DNA of 64,000 nt, taken from NCBI RefSeq assembly GCF_019880305.1, contig NZ_CP082301.1:8556001-8620000 (forward strand), given 5' to 3'. The notes beneath the pieces were generated by a model, which saw only the letters and a list, made by a program, of their open reading frames with translations, made no database searches and was not told the origin of the DNA. The DNA comes from Streptomyces decoyicus. GTDB taxonomy: Bacteria > Actinomycetota > Actinomycetes > Streptomycetales > Streptomycetaceae. Every line of letters begins with the position of its first letter. The stretch's first letter is position 1. The position numbers were made by a program, and so were the translations under genes. Below are positions 17,262-25,543 of the stretch, one piece after another.

Positions 17262-17985
17262 GCGCCGTACCGGAGCGCGGCTCGGACACCGCACCGAGAC
17301 GGCACCGCGTACGACGCCACGTGCGGCACAACAGCCTCGGTCTGTTCTTCATGGCCGCGTTCCTGCTGGCCGTGGCAGGACAGGCCGTGGCCGGACACGC
17401 TGAGTTCAACGACGAACTTGCCACCGACGGGCTGGCCCCCCTCAGTTTCGCCGCGTACGTGACGTCGTCGGACTTCGCCGTCGATGTCACCGAGAACTGG
17501 CAGTCCGAGTACCTGCAGTTCTTCCTGTACATCTTCTGCACCGTCTGGCTGCTGCAACGCGGATCGCCGGAATCCAAGGGACTCGGCAAGGCCGGTACCG
17601 AGTCGGACGAGGAGCAGATGGTCGGGGAACACGCCAGGAGCGATTCCCCGCGCTGGGCCGCGGACACGGGCTGGCGGGGAGTCGTCTTCTCCCGTTCGCT
17701 GGGTCTGGTCATGGGGGGATCTTCCTGCTGTCCTGGCTGACCCAGTCGGTCACCGGCGTCGCGGCGTACAACGAGCAGCAGTTGCGCTAACTCCAGGCCC
17801 CCACCACATGGGTCAACTACCTGTCCTCCGCGGACTTCTGGAACCGCACCCTGCAGAACTGGCAGTCCGAGCTGCTGGCCATCGCCTCCATGGCCGTGCT
17901 CGCCATCTACCTGAGGCAACGGGGTTCACCGGAGTCCAAGCCGGTCTGCGCGCCCCACTCCGCCACCGACGTGGAAGGGGGCTGA
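17258..17985 (+). pseudogene. DUF6766-family membrane protein, frameshifted and with a stop
   Basis: Starts at 17258, overlapping the 27-aa gene. N-terminal part: a transmembrane helix (LGLFFMAAFLLAVAGQAVAG), EFNDELATDG, then VTENWQSEYLQFFLYIFCTV and LLQRGSPESKGLG. The ENWQSE and RGSPESK motifs are typical of the Streptomyces DUF6766 family and occur twice per protein. Near 17715 the frame shifts; the second half continues as FLLSWLTQSVTGVAAYNEQQ, a TAA interrupts at 17788-17790, and the end reads LQNWQSELLAIASMAVLAIY, RQRGSPESK. Two lesions, so likely inactive. Confidence 0.75.
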
Positions 17986-18499
17986 GGGCAGGTGAGACCG
18001 ACAGATCCGGCCGTGGGATCGGACAGATCAGGCCGTGGGGTCGGAGCAAGGCCCACGCCGTACCTGTTGATTCCGGCGACGTCGATGGCGGCCAACGGGT
18101 TCGCGGAATCCGCCTGTTCGGTGGTTCTGGTCATGGGCCCTTTGGTCGGTGCCCCAAGGGGGCCGGGGGCCGGGCTCAGAATGCCCTCCGCGGGAAGAAC
18201 GCCCCGTCGGCCGCGTGCGGGGTGGGCGCCGCCCATTGCGCTCCATCGGCGTGAGGTGACGGGATCGGGGAAGGCGCGACAGGCAAGAGGAGATCACGGA
18301 GGGGTGATGCGATCGCTGTGGGCTGCGCCGTGAATCGTCCTGGCCGGTCTGCGCTCAGCGGGTGCCGTGCCCGGGACGGAGAGGGATGGCCGGTGCCGCC
18401 GTTCGGGTGGTCGGCGCACGGGTTTGCCAGCAGGCTGGGAAGCACGGATGCGTCAATCGTTCAGGTGTTCGTTCTCGTCTCTCGGGCCGGAGGTATCGC
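17986..18499. other. Intergenic region without a confident gene
   Basis: It holds a near-repeat of GGCCGTGGGATCGGA-type sequence (about 18010-18045) and open but uninformative frames. Its right end supplies the GGAGG (18489-18493) for the methyltransferase gene. No RNA gene is recognised. Confidence 0.5.
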
Positions 18500-19248
18500 A
18501 TGAGCATGGGGGCGTTGTCGCTCGTCCGGCCGCGTACGTGGGTGCTGCCCGGTGTTTACCGGCCGCAGGAGGACACGCGGCTTTTGCTGCGTGCTCTGTA
18601 CCGCGAGGGTGTGCGGGCGGGGACCGAGCTTTTGGACCTGGGGTCGGGTAGCGGAGCCCTCGCAGTGGGAGCGGCACGATGTGGTGCCCGAGTCACCGCG
18701 GTTGACATCTGTTGGCAGGCGGTGCTGGCCACGCGGGTCAATGCGTGGCTTTCGAGGCAGCGGCTCACCGTTCGCCGCGGTGATCTGACGGCGGCGGTCC
18801 GGGGGCGCTCCTTCGACATGCTCGTCAGTAATCCGCCTTACGTCCCCGCCCCCGAGAACCGGGCGCCCCGCGGGCCGGCCCGCGCCTGGGACGCGGGGCG
18901 TAACGGGCGGCTGCTTGTCGACCGCATCTGCGACGCCGCGCCGCGCGTGCTCCGCCCCGGGGGCGTGCTGCTCATGTCCATTCCGGGCTGTGCGGCGCCG
19001 AGGACACCTTGGAGCAGCTGACATCGGCGGGGCTGCGGGCGACGGTCAGCGACCGTGCGGTCATACCCTTCGGCCCGATCCTGCGCTCCCGGCTGGCCTG
19101 GCTGCGGTGCCAAGGACTGCTGGACGAGGTCCAGGACACAGAGGAATTGGTGATCATCCGTGCCGAGAACTCCTGCGGGTCCACGCCGCGTCACCCTCGT
19201 CCGAAACGGCCCCCTCCTGGTGGAGGGGCCGGTGGAAGTGGTCGGTGA
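18500..19248 (+). pseudogene. HemK/Mtq2-like methyltransferase, frameshifted near the end
   Basis: ATG at 18500 follows GGAGG by 6 nt. The protein has the SAM-binding motif ELLDLGSGSGALAVGAARCG, the acidic loop VTAVDICWQAVL, and the N6/glutamine methyltransferase signature VSNPPYVPAPE (NPPY). These place it with HemK/PrmC- and Mtq2-type protein-glutamine methyltransferases. Near 18975 the frame changes: GVLLMSIPG should read into HSGLCGAEDTLEQL, then AWLRCQGLLDEVQDTEELVI in the +1 frame. A single lost base explains it, so it is either a recent pseudogene or a sequence error. It overlaps the CDGSH gene. Confidence 0.75.
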
Positions 19249-19426
19249 CGATGGTGAGACAGCCGTCTCCCGCCGCTTCACCGTCGCGATCTGCATGTGC
19301 CGACGCAGCCGCAGCTACCCCTCGTGCGACACCAGCCACCGCGCTCGCTCGAAGCCCACATCCGACCCCGCAGATGGTGCCGGCTGCCCGGCAGCGGACA
19401 GAACAGGCGAAGGAGACCGGCTATGA
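19160..19426 (+). CDS. CDGSH-type [2Fe-2S] iron-sulfur protein
   Basis: An 88-aa protein with the CDGSH signature CMCRRSRSYPSCDTSH: three Cys and one His bind a [2Fe-2S] cluster, in a variant where CDT replaces CDG. Upstream GPLLVEGPVEVVGDDG and RRFTVAICMC form the usual preceding beta strands. The GTG start at 19160 lies inside the end of the methyltransferase gene, and the gene ends at the start of the next, so the three form one transcription unit. Probable role: redox or electron transfer to the diiron-oxidase-like protein encoded next (inferred from context). This gene is intact while both neighbours are frameshifted. Confidence 0.85.
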   Translation: MPRTPAGPRRVTLVRNGPLLVEGPVEVVGDDGETAVSRRFTVAICMCRRSRSYPSCDTSHRARSKPTSDPADGAGCPAADRTGEGDRL

Positions 19427-20471
19427 AGGCGAGCGTCGGAGCCGCCCGGCCGGGCAGACCGCAGCTTCCGCGAGCGCGCGGCCACTTGTCCGGCACGGTG
19501 ATTTCGTGGCTCCGTACCGGGGAGGGGCCCTTGCCGACCCGGGAGGAGGTCCAGCGCGACGGTCCGTACGAGGCAGATCTCCAGCTCGCCCTGTACGTGC
19601 TGTATGAACTGCATTATCAGGGGTTCGACGGCGTGGACGACGACTGCGAATGGGCTCCTGCACTGCTGTCGGCACGGCGCTATCTGGAGGAGGCGTTTCT
19701 CGGGGCCCTCTGCACTGACGTCCCGGCACTCGGCGCGAAGGAGGCGATGGCGGGCCTGCTGACGGAGCCTGCCGCCGACGACGGCAGCAGCGTCAGCCAC
19801 TACTTGAAGCGTGAAGGCCGGCTGTGGCAGCTGAGGGAGTACGCGGCCCTCCGCTCGCTCTACCACCTCAAGGAAGCGGACCCGCACGCCTGGGTCTGCC
19901 CCGTTTGCGGGGCCGCGACAAGGCCGGGATGGCGGCCATCGAATTCGACGAGTTCGGTGCCGGGCGCGCCGAGGACATCCACGCCCAGCTCTTCGCCGAC
20001 CTCATGGCGGACCTCGCATTGGAAACCGCGTACGGGCACTACCTCGACCTGGCACCCGCCGAAACGCTCGCCGTCGTCAATCTCATGTCCCTGCTGGGAC
20101 TGCACCGTTCGCTGCGCGGGGCGCTGATCGGCCACTTCGCCACGGTCGAGGTGACCTCCTCGCCAGGATCACGACGTCTCGCGGAAGCCATGCGCCGCAC
20201 CGGCGCCGGCCCCGCCGCGGAGAGGTTCTACGACGAGCACGTCGAAGCCGACGCCGTCCATGAACAGGTCGTCCGCACAGAAGTGGTCGAGGGTCTGCTG
20301 AAGGACGAGCCGGATCTGGAACCCGATGTCGCCTTCGGAATCGGTGCCACCACACTTCTTGAGGGGCGTCTCGCCAAAATCCTGCTCGCCCCCTGGCGGG
20401 AAGGCCGCAGCGCACTGCCGGCGCCGTTGCCGCAAGTCCGCGCCCGCGAGCCCGCTCGGAACGAGACCTGA
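19423..20471 (+). pseudogene. Iron-containing redox enzyme (heme-oxygenase-like fold), frameshifted
   Basis: ATG at 19423, after AAGGAGA and overlapping the CDGSH gene end. The N-terminal part has helical motifs of this actinobacterial heme-oxygenase-like diiron family: LYVLYELHYQGFDGVDDDCE, EWAPALL, HYLKREGRLWQLREYAALRS, YHLKEADPHAW. Near 19900 the frame moves by one; the second half, KAGMAAIEFDEFGAGRAEDI, HAQLFADLMADLALE, GALIGHFATVEVTSS, RFYDEHVEADAVHE, supplies the conserved E/H ligand positions (EFDEFG, HVEADAVHE). One base change separates an intact gene from this state. The set methyltransferase/CDGSH/redox enzyme recurs in Streptomyces; its job is unknown. Confidence 0.78.
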
Positions 20472-20747
20472 CAGCCGCGTCCTCATCAGCAGGACGGAGA
20501 ACGACAGGTGTGATGGACGAGATCACCGAGAGTCTCGGGACTCGGTAAAGGCCACGCTCTGCCAGGAGCCTCCGCCGCCGCCACGGCGGCGGTGAAGGTC
20601 TCTGCTGCATTTCTCCCGCTCTCCCGCATCCACATTGCGGGAGCAGGCAACATGGGGCGCGGTGAAGTCCGTAAGCACATCCGACGGGGTGGCGCCTGTC
20701 GGCCGGGGGAGGGCAGCAGGGAAAACTTGTCGGTACTGCGGGATGCC
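20472..20747. other. Short intergenic stretch with inverted GC-rich repeats
   Basis: Contains GCC(G/A)CC-rich sequence around 20570-20600 (CCGCCGCCACGGCGGCGG), a hairpin that could terminate the upstream operon. No gene recognised. Confidence 0.4.
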
Positions 20748-20909
20748 CTACCGTTTCGGTGCCCTTTTCGGCTTCTCGCCGCGGTTGGACGGCTGATCGG
20801 CGTTCACCTCCTCAGCGCTTCGGTCTCTCTCCTCCTTGGCAGGCTTTCGCTTCAGCGCCTGCCCCCTCTCCGACTCGGTCCTGTGCTTGTCGCGGCCCTC
20901 GTTGCGCAT
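20748..20909 (-). CDS. 53-aa highly charged small protein
   Basis: ATG at 20909 on the reverse strand with GAGGAG 8 nt upstream; stop at 20748. The product (begins MRNEGRDKHRTESERG, ends NRGEKPKRAPKR) is almost entirely hydrophilic: about half Lys/Arg/Glu/Asp, no cysteine, no hydrophobic core, so intrinsically disordered. Good start signal and codon pattern support a real gene. No family or function is evident; such peptides may bind nucleic acid or protect against desiccation, but that is conjecture. Confidence 0.55.
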   Translation of the reverse strand: MRNEGRDKHRTESERGQALKRKPAKEERDRSAEEVNADQPSNRGEKPKRAPKR

Positions 20910-21352
20910 CTTTCACTCCTCGGTTTGCCGTGAGAGGCCATCACCTCATCCTTTGCGCCGGGATGCATCAGCTACTGGGCCATTCGGTCGTCACTCAACC
21001 TGGCGACCGTCTGCTCGGCGGCAAAGTCGCGTGTGCTCTGGCGGCTCAGCGGATCTGGGTCCGGCCGGGCCCGCCGGGGGAGGAACCCCCGAATTGACCA
21101 CTGGCGCTCGGCGCGGGTTCATGGGCGGCGGCCGACGCCTGTGACCAGTTCCCTGGCCCGTCCACCGGGTATTCGGGGGGCCAGGGGAGCGGTGTCCGCT
21201 CCGGCGACTTCTTGCAGTGACCAGGGCTTTCTCCCAGCCTGGGGAGGCCGGGACTTTCGGGCCGTGCGGCAGGCTGCGGGAGCCGATGCTCCTGTCTCCA
21301 TGGGGATCCGCACACACGGTGGGGCCCCGCTGAGCACACGGGCGAATCGGCC
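20910..21352. other. Intergenic region, nothing recognised
   Basis: Both strands have open, arginine/proline-rich frames without domains. The left end should hold the promoter of the 53-aa gene on the reverse strand, and the right end lies downstream of the 343-aa membrane-protein gene. Confidence 0.5.
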
Positions 21353-22384
21353 TCAATGCATGACCTTTGAGAACCTCTCATACAGTTTCCTGGAGAAGTA
21401 CCCGGTGAGGCCGTGTGGCAGATCGCCGCTGGTCGTGACTTCGAGCAGGTACTTGCCGTCACGGATGTAGACAACGGAGTGCTTGGTGTATTGGTAGCCG
21501 ACCGTCTCATCGCCCCTCGGCGTGACGGCCACAGACCGACCGTGCAGGCACTGTTCCTCGTTCGTGCGCTGCCAGGCCAGGGCCTGTTTGGCTTCGGCCG
21601 GGTCGCTGTGCATCTGGATGCTCACACCCATTCCTTCGGGCCCGGAACCGAAGGAGTTCGACACGCCGCTGCTCCCGGGGAGGGAGCCCTCCAGGGCGTC
21701 GCACGGCAGGTGCTGGGGGTAGTCCGCCCACCCGTTCTCCACCCAATGCTCGGGGACGTCGGACTTGATGAGAATGGCGTCTTCCATATCCCCGGAGGGC
21801 TTGGTGGGCGTGGACCCGGCGACCGATTCCGGTGTGGCCTTCGCCGTCTCTTTCGGAGGGTTGTCCGCGCGTGAGTCAGGCTGGTTGCTGTTAGTGGCCG
21901 TTGGGCTGTGCGCGGGGTCGTCGCCGACGATGAGACGCACCCCGCCGTAGATCCCCAGCGCCACTAGCGCGATGAATACCAGTGCCGCAGCGAGCAGGGT
22001 CAGCCGAACGTTGCGGGTGTTGCTGACCGTCACGGGCCCCAGGGAGATGGTGTTCCGGCCCCGTACCGTGGTGCCCTCGAACGTGATGCTGTTGGTCGTG
22101 GTGCGGGAAGGCTCAGCGGTCTCCAGGGCGGCCAGAGTCGCGGCGATACGCTCGGCGAAGCCCGGGTCGGCGTCGACTTCCGCCTGGAGCAGCGCGCGCA
22201 GTTCGTCGACCGCCGCCCGGTCTCCGGGCTGGTCTTCGACCGCGCGCAGGGCCGCGGACCCGCGATCGGTCCCCGCGAGCCGATCGCGCACCATCGCGGA
22301 GATCGCCTCTCCCATTCCGGTGCCGGCCGCAGCGGCGGTCCCGCTCGCCATCTGCGTGATGATCTGAAGCACTGTCTCGACCAC
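21353..22384 (-). CDS. Single-pass membrane protein with extracytoplasmic domain
   Basis: A 343-aa protein. Residues 1-125 are cytoplasmic and helical (MVETVLQIITQMASG, GDRAAVDELRALLQAEVDAD) followed by a short beta segment (FEGTTVRGRNTISLGPVTVS). This type of N-terminal module is used in Streptomyces to join various effector or membrane parts. One transmembrane helix follows (LLAAALVFIALVALGIYGGV, ~130-150), then a Ser/Thr/Pro linker and an outer domain (~195-343) with two cysteines (HLPCDALEG, EEQCLHG) and PDVPEHWVENG-like text resembling PknH-type sensor domains. Function unknown; sensing at the cell surface is plausible. Long poly-C just upstream (22395-22405). Confidence 0.7.
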   Translation of the reverse strand: MVETVLQIITQMASGTAAAAGTGMGEAISAMVRDRLAGTDRGSAALRAVEDQPGDRAAVDELRALLQAEVDADPGFAERIAATLAALETAEPSRTTTNSITFEGTTVRGRNTISLGPVTVSNTRNVRLTLLAAALVFIALVALGIYGGVRLIVGDDPAHSPTATNSNQPDSRADNPPKETAKATPESVAGSTPTKPSGDMEDAILIKSDVPEHWVENGWADYPQHLPCDALEGSLPGSSGVSNSFGSGPEGMGVSIQMHSDPAEAKQALAWQRTNEEQCLHGRSVAVTPRGDETVGYQYTKHSVVYIRDGKYLLEVTTSGDLPHGLTGYFSRKLYERFSKVMH

Positions 22385-22479
22385 GTTCGTCGTCCCCCCC
22401 CCCCGGAGATTGCGTCGACCGAACCCCTATCTTTCGCCGTGGGCACGTCAACTGCAACGGAAAGCGCCCAACCGCGTCG

Positions 22480-22607
22480 AGGCAGGCTACCCAGACCGGA
22501 AACTCGCCGACCCCGCCGGCCAGGACATCGATGCGGTTCGTCCGATGCGTGACGCGACCGAAACTCGCATCCGCGGCCTGCTCGCGGAAGTCCTCCCCGC
22601 GCAGTGA
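22480..22607 (+). pseudogene. ArsC-type low-molecular-weight phosphatase, C-terminal scrap
   Basis: The forward strand encodes KLADPAGQDIDAVRPMRDAT, ETRIRGLLAEVL before a TGA at 22605. This matches the C-terminal DPAG--V-AVRPIRD----R---L pattern of thioredoxin-dependent arsenate reductases and low-molecular-weight tyrosine phosphatases in Streptomyces. No N-terminal P-loop (CxxxxxR) precedes it. A leftover fragment. Confidence 0.5.
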
Positions 22608-23070
22608 CCCTTTCTCTCTGCCTCAACTGCAGGAGCCGGTGGTCTGACCGTCGCCGGCCCGCGTCACCCCGTTGTAGCCGGCCGGATCCGTTCCCTCCGT
22701 GGTGCTCTTCATCGGCTGGGCGTGGCGGGCAGAGGAGATGGGGCGTCGTCTCAGGGCTGCATCGGCCGTATGCGCCCGCGCCCTGACGCGCGAGCTTTCG
22801 ACCGGGCCGGCCCGGGCTGACGCTGGCTGTGTACCGGCGGTAGCCCCTTGGGGTGTCTGGTTGGGTGTAAGAGGTGTTGTGTTTGTGCTGGTGGGTGCGG
22901 GGGAGCGCGCCTGGCGTGGTGCGGTTGCGTAAATATCTGCGTTTTGTAATACCAAACCGGATTTCTCCTGGCAAGGCGTGACGGGGCGTCACTGTGTGGG
23001 GGTCCAGTCAAACCGGCCGGACTTCCGGATTCCGGCACCCTTTTCGTGGGGTGTCCTCTGAGGGGGTTCT
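22608..23070. other. Intergenic region upstream of a signal-peptide fragment
   Basis: Between 22920 and 22965 the sequence turns locally AT-rich (AAATATCTGCGTTTTGTAAT), unusual here and a good promoter candidate for the small secreted-protein start at 23071. No gene recognised. Confidence 0.45.
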
Positions 23071-23526
23071 GTGTCCCGTCACATCTCGCGTATCGCCGTT
23101 GCCGTTGCCGGTGCTGCGGCTCTCGCCGCCACCGTCGCGCTGCCCGCCGTTGCTGCCGGCCACGGTCGCCACGCTCCGGCGCCGGTACTTCTTCCACCGT
23201 GCCAGCTGCCGACGCCGAGCCGCCCGGCCCTGCCCGGTGGGGGTGGGGCCTTCGGAGCCCCTGGACGAAGCAGCGCCCGTCGCATCCGCTGTTGCGTCTT
23301 CGGATGCGCCGCTGCCGGGCCGTGCTGCGTCCGAGCGATGAGTGCCGGGGTGGGACTCCTGAGCGGGGATGTCCTCCGTGCCCCACGCATCCCACGGCGT
23401 CGCGGGAGGGGCCGCCGTGGTGTGCTGGCGGGGGGCGGGCGGGGCGATGTCCGCAGCGTAATCGCCGCATCCCGGACACATGAGCGCCCCATTGAGGTTC
23501 CGGCGGCACGACGAGCAGTAGTCCAT
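23008..23526 (-). pseudogene. Zinc-ribbon protein of the SCO2400-like type, 3' part lost
   Basis: From the ATG at 23526: MDYCSSCRRNLNGALMCPGC, two CxxC pairs forming a zinc ribbon, then YAADIAPP, a disordered linker, and GRAARRRQLARWKKYRRRSV. That last string normally leads into a transmembrane helix. Here, right after RRRSVATVA, the frame runs into the antisense of a signal-peptide sequence (about 23155) and the helix and outer domain are gone. The open frame continues to 23008 only by chance. Confidence 0.6.
23071..23165 (+). pseudogene. Signal-peptide fragment of a lost secreted protein
   Basis: GTG at 23071 with TGAGGGGG upstream encodes MSRHISRIAVAVAGAAALAA, TVALPAVAAG, a textbook Sec signal peptide. 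From about 23165 the frame reads the antisense of the zinc-ribbon gene and loses any sense. The two 5' gene ends are therefore joined tail to tail by a deletion or rearrangement near 23150-23165. Confidence 0.55.
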
Positions 23527-24044
23527 CTGCGATCTTTCTGTGCTGACTGCGCCGCCAGGGACGCCGGCGACCTTGTTCAAGTTCGCACGCGGGATCGAGC
23601 GGCTGCCACGCTAACGACACCCGCACAAGGCAGCACGTAGACCTTGTGACGCTCCCGTGGAGATTACGGCTCTCACCCCTCCGGACATGTCCTCACGAAT
23701 GCCGGGATGAGAAGCCGGACCAGGCGGCGTCTCTATGGCCTGCGTGATTTCCGCGCGACAGAAGAAGAGATTCGAGAAGCGCATCCGTCGAGGGTCGACT
23801 CCCGGGGGACATCAAGGATCCGGCCTTTGCCAAGCTGCAAGAGCTGGTGTGGGACCGGAATCCGCCATCGACTCCGCCTGGCAGCTTCTTACTGGCGTTC
23901 TGGCCTTCGTTGTGTCTCCACGGAGCAGAGACGTCGGGATCGAGGCCGCGACCGCCACGCTCAAGAAGGCTGGCCCCGCAGGACTGGAGACGGGGAGGCT
24001 CGCAAGCGGAGTGTCGCTGTCTCCCCAGGTTGCGGCGGAGTGTG
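23527..24044. other. Degraded coding debris
   Basis: Short stretches have coding character but no full gene: forward DFRATEEEIREAHPSR (about 23745-23795), then, in another frame, DIKDPAFAKLQELVWDRNPP (about 23808-23870). I cannot assign either to a family with confidence. Probably remains of one or two genes broken by several frame changes. Confidence 0.45.
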
Positions 24045-24180
24045 TCAGCCGTGGTGTTTCTTTGCCGTCATGGTGAAGTCGCCCCGGATGCTGTTGCCCA
24101 CGATTCCCGGCTTGCAGGCGGTGGTGTACGAGGCGGCCTTGCTGACCTTCACGGTCATTGTGCGGGACGCGCCGAGGCCG
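24045..24180 (-). pseudogene. EfeO-like cupredoxin domain, end fragment
   Basis: The reverse strand encodes RTMTVKVSKAASYTTACKPG, IVGNSIRGDFTMTAKKHHG and a stop at 24045. The YTTACKPGIVGNSIRGDFT string matches the end of the N-terminal cupredoxin domain in EfeO-type iron-uptake lipoproteins of actinobacteria, where CKPGM-G-GIR is conserved. The preceding strands and the M75 peptidase-like domain are absent. A stray fragment. Confidence 0.5.
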
Positions 24181-24209
24181 ATGCCCTCGAGCTCGCAGTC
24201 AGCAGGGGA

Positions 24210-24376
24210 GGCTCGCCAACGGCTACCAGGTCCTGCGGATTGCGGAGAGCTGCGCGGCCCAGGACATCCGTCGACCTGGCGCACGGGAACTGGCCGCCGA
24301 CATAGCCGCCCGTGACCGTCGCCGATCCTTGCCCGAACTGCACCACTTCAGCCGCCAACTGGGAGTTTCCGCGTGA
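24210..24376 (+). pseudogene. C-terminal fragment of a regulator-like protein
   Basis: A frame with good codon bias ends ANGYQVLRIAESCAAQDIRR, ELAADIAARDRRRSLPELHH, FSRQLGVSA and a TGA overlapping the flavoprotein start (GTGA). The N-terminus is missing, replaced by EfeO-like sequence on the other strand. In Streptomyces, helix-turn-helix proteins often precede flavoprotein genes of this type, so this may be the tail of one. Confidence 0.45.
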
Positions 24377-24665
24377 GTGACCAGCCTCACCAGCTGAAGA
24401 AGCCGTTCCTGTACATCGTGGTCTGCCCGTCCGGCATTGCTGGGGACGTCGGCAAGCTGATCACTGCCGCGCAGGAGCGGCACTGGGATGTCGGTGTCGT
24501 CGCCACTCCGTACGCGCTTGGCTTCACAGATGTCCAGGCGATCGAGGTCCAGACCGGTTATCCGATCCGTTCTGCCGGGCGCACTCCCAGCGAGCCCCGC
24601 CCGCTGCCGTCGGCGGACGCGATCGCGGTTGCCCCGGCCACGTTCAACACGATCAACAAATGTTC
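24373..24665 (+). pseudogene. Flavoprotein (phosphopantothenoylcysteine decarboxylase-like), N-terminal fragment
   Basis: GTG at 24373 overlaps the upstream stop. The product begins with a Rossmann-like flavoprotein domain: KPFLYIVVCPSGIAGDVGKL, RHWDVGVVATPYAL, then PLPSADAIAVAPATFNTINK. The APATFNTINK motif is the FMN-binding turn of this family (Dfp/EpiD-like). At NTINK (about 24660) the sequence becomes unrelated and the last ~60-80 residues are lost. The break point coincides with a region holding an attachment-site-like tRNA fragment, so the gene was probably cut by an integrating element. Confidence 0.7.
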
Positions 24666-25543
24666 GTCTGGGTGTTCAGCGTGGGGCGGGGGCGTTCTGA
24701 CCTGTGGCGGAGCGCGGAGTCGGGTCGGTGATGGACGGTGTTGAACGGGGGTGAATGAGACCAGAACTGAGACCAGGCATCGGTCGGTTGTTGCTGGTCA
24801 GCGTCGCTTTGGCGGCGCGTTTATGGCGCCGTGCCCATGAGCCGTCGGCGCCTTCCGGGGCGGTGGTGTCGGTGTGTCGCTTGCTGGTCGGCCGTGCCTC
24901 GTATCCGGAACCGTTGGATTAAAAGTCCCGGCGGTTTCATGATCGACGCTGTTGCTTGGTCCGCCGAAGTCCGGTTTTGCCTGGTCATAGGATGCCTGCC
25001 TTGACGCAGGATCCTGCGTCGGATGGCTTGTGACACGCCGTCCGCTCACGCATCGCTCACGCACGAGAGGGCAGCTGACCTCGCAGTACGACGGCACCTG
25101 CGACGAGGCCCAATGGCCCAACCAGAGAGGCACCCTGGGGGTGGCTACACGGCCCTGACCGTGGGCAACGGGCGGACTGCACCCAGTTCGAGCAGGTCAT
25201 GACCGAGACCTGCGTCCCCCGGCTGGGCCTGGGGCCAGAACGATGGACAGAGCGATGCCATCGTCATCGCCAGGGTGGCGCAAGGCAATGCCAAGAGCCA
25301 CGATGTCGGCGGGGCGTTAAGAGGCTAATGTCCAGACATCATCTAGTCGGGGTGTGACACATCCGGCGCCCGTCACGCTGAAGGGATTGGGCCGACTGGT
25401 TTCGGTCTGTGGATGTCCGGTTCCCCCCGTGCCGGGGCATCCACGCCAGGCGCGGGTGGGGCTTGCTCCCTGCCCGCGCCTGCGCCTTTGCTCTCCGGTG
25501 AGGGGCCCGGGGCCCCTCGGACGGTGAAACTGTATAGGTCGGA
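24666..25543. other. Non-coding stretch, probable relic of an integrated element
   Basis: No credible gene. At 24760-24780 lies GAGACCAGAACTGAGACCAG; at 24893-24935 a tRNA-Lys-like segment (listed separately). A forward piece near 25080-25150 reads YDGTCDEAQWPNQRGTLGVA but has no start or family. The final 200 bp should hold the promoter of the kinase gene at 25544. Confidence 0.45.
24893..24935 (-). other. tRNA-Lys(TTT) anticodon-arm-like sequence, possible att site
   Basis: On the reverse strand GGGACTTTTAATCC (24916-24929) has the form of a tRNA-Lys anticodon stem and loop (C-T-TTT-A-A), followed by a short variable region and a degenerate T-arm-like GGATACGAGGC. There is no acceptor or D-arm, so it is not a working tRNA. 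Integrative elements copy this part of tRNA genes as the att core, so a decayed attachment site is possible. Weak evidence. Confidence 0.25.

Noticed and set aside
23071..23640. A 189-aa secreted protein
   Set aside because: Only the first ~30 residues (signal peptide) make sense; the rest is antisense of the zinc-ribbon gene.
24893..24935. A functional tRNA-Lys gene
   Set aside because: Only an anticodon-arm-like piece is present; acceptor and D arms are missing.
24798..25133. Possible integrase or excisionase on the reverse strand next to the att-like site
   Set aside because: Sequence has no recombinase or HTH motif; codon pattern looks random.
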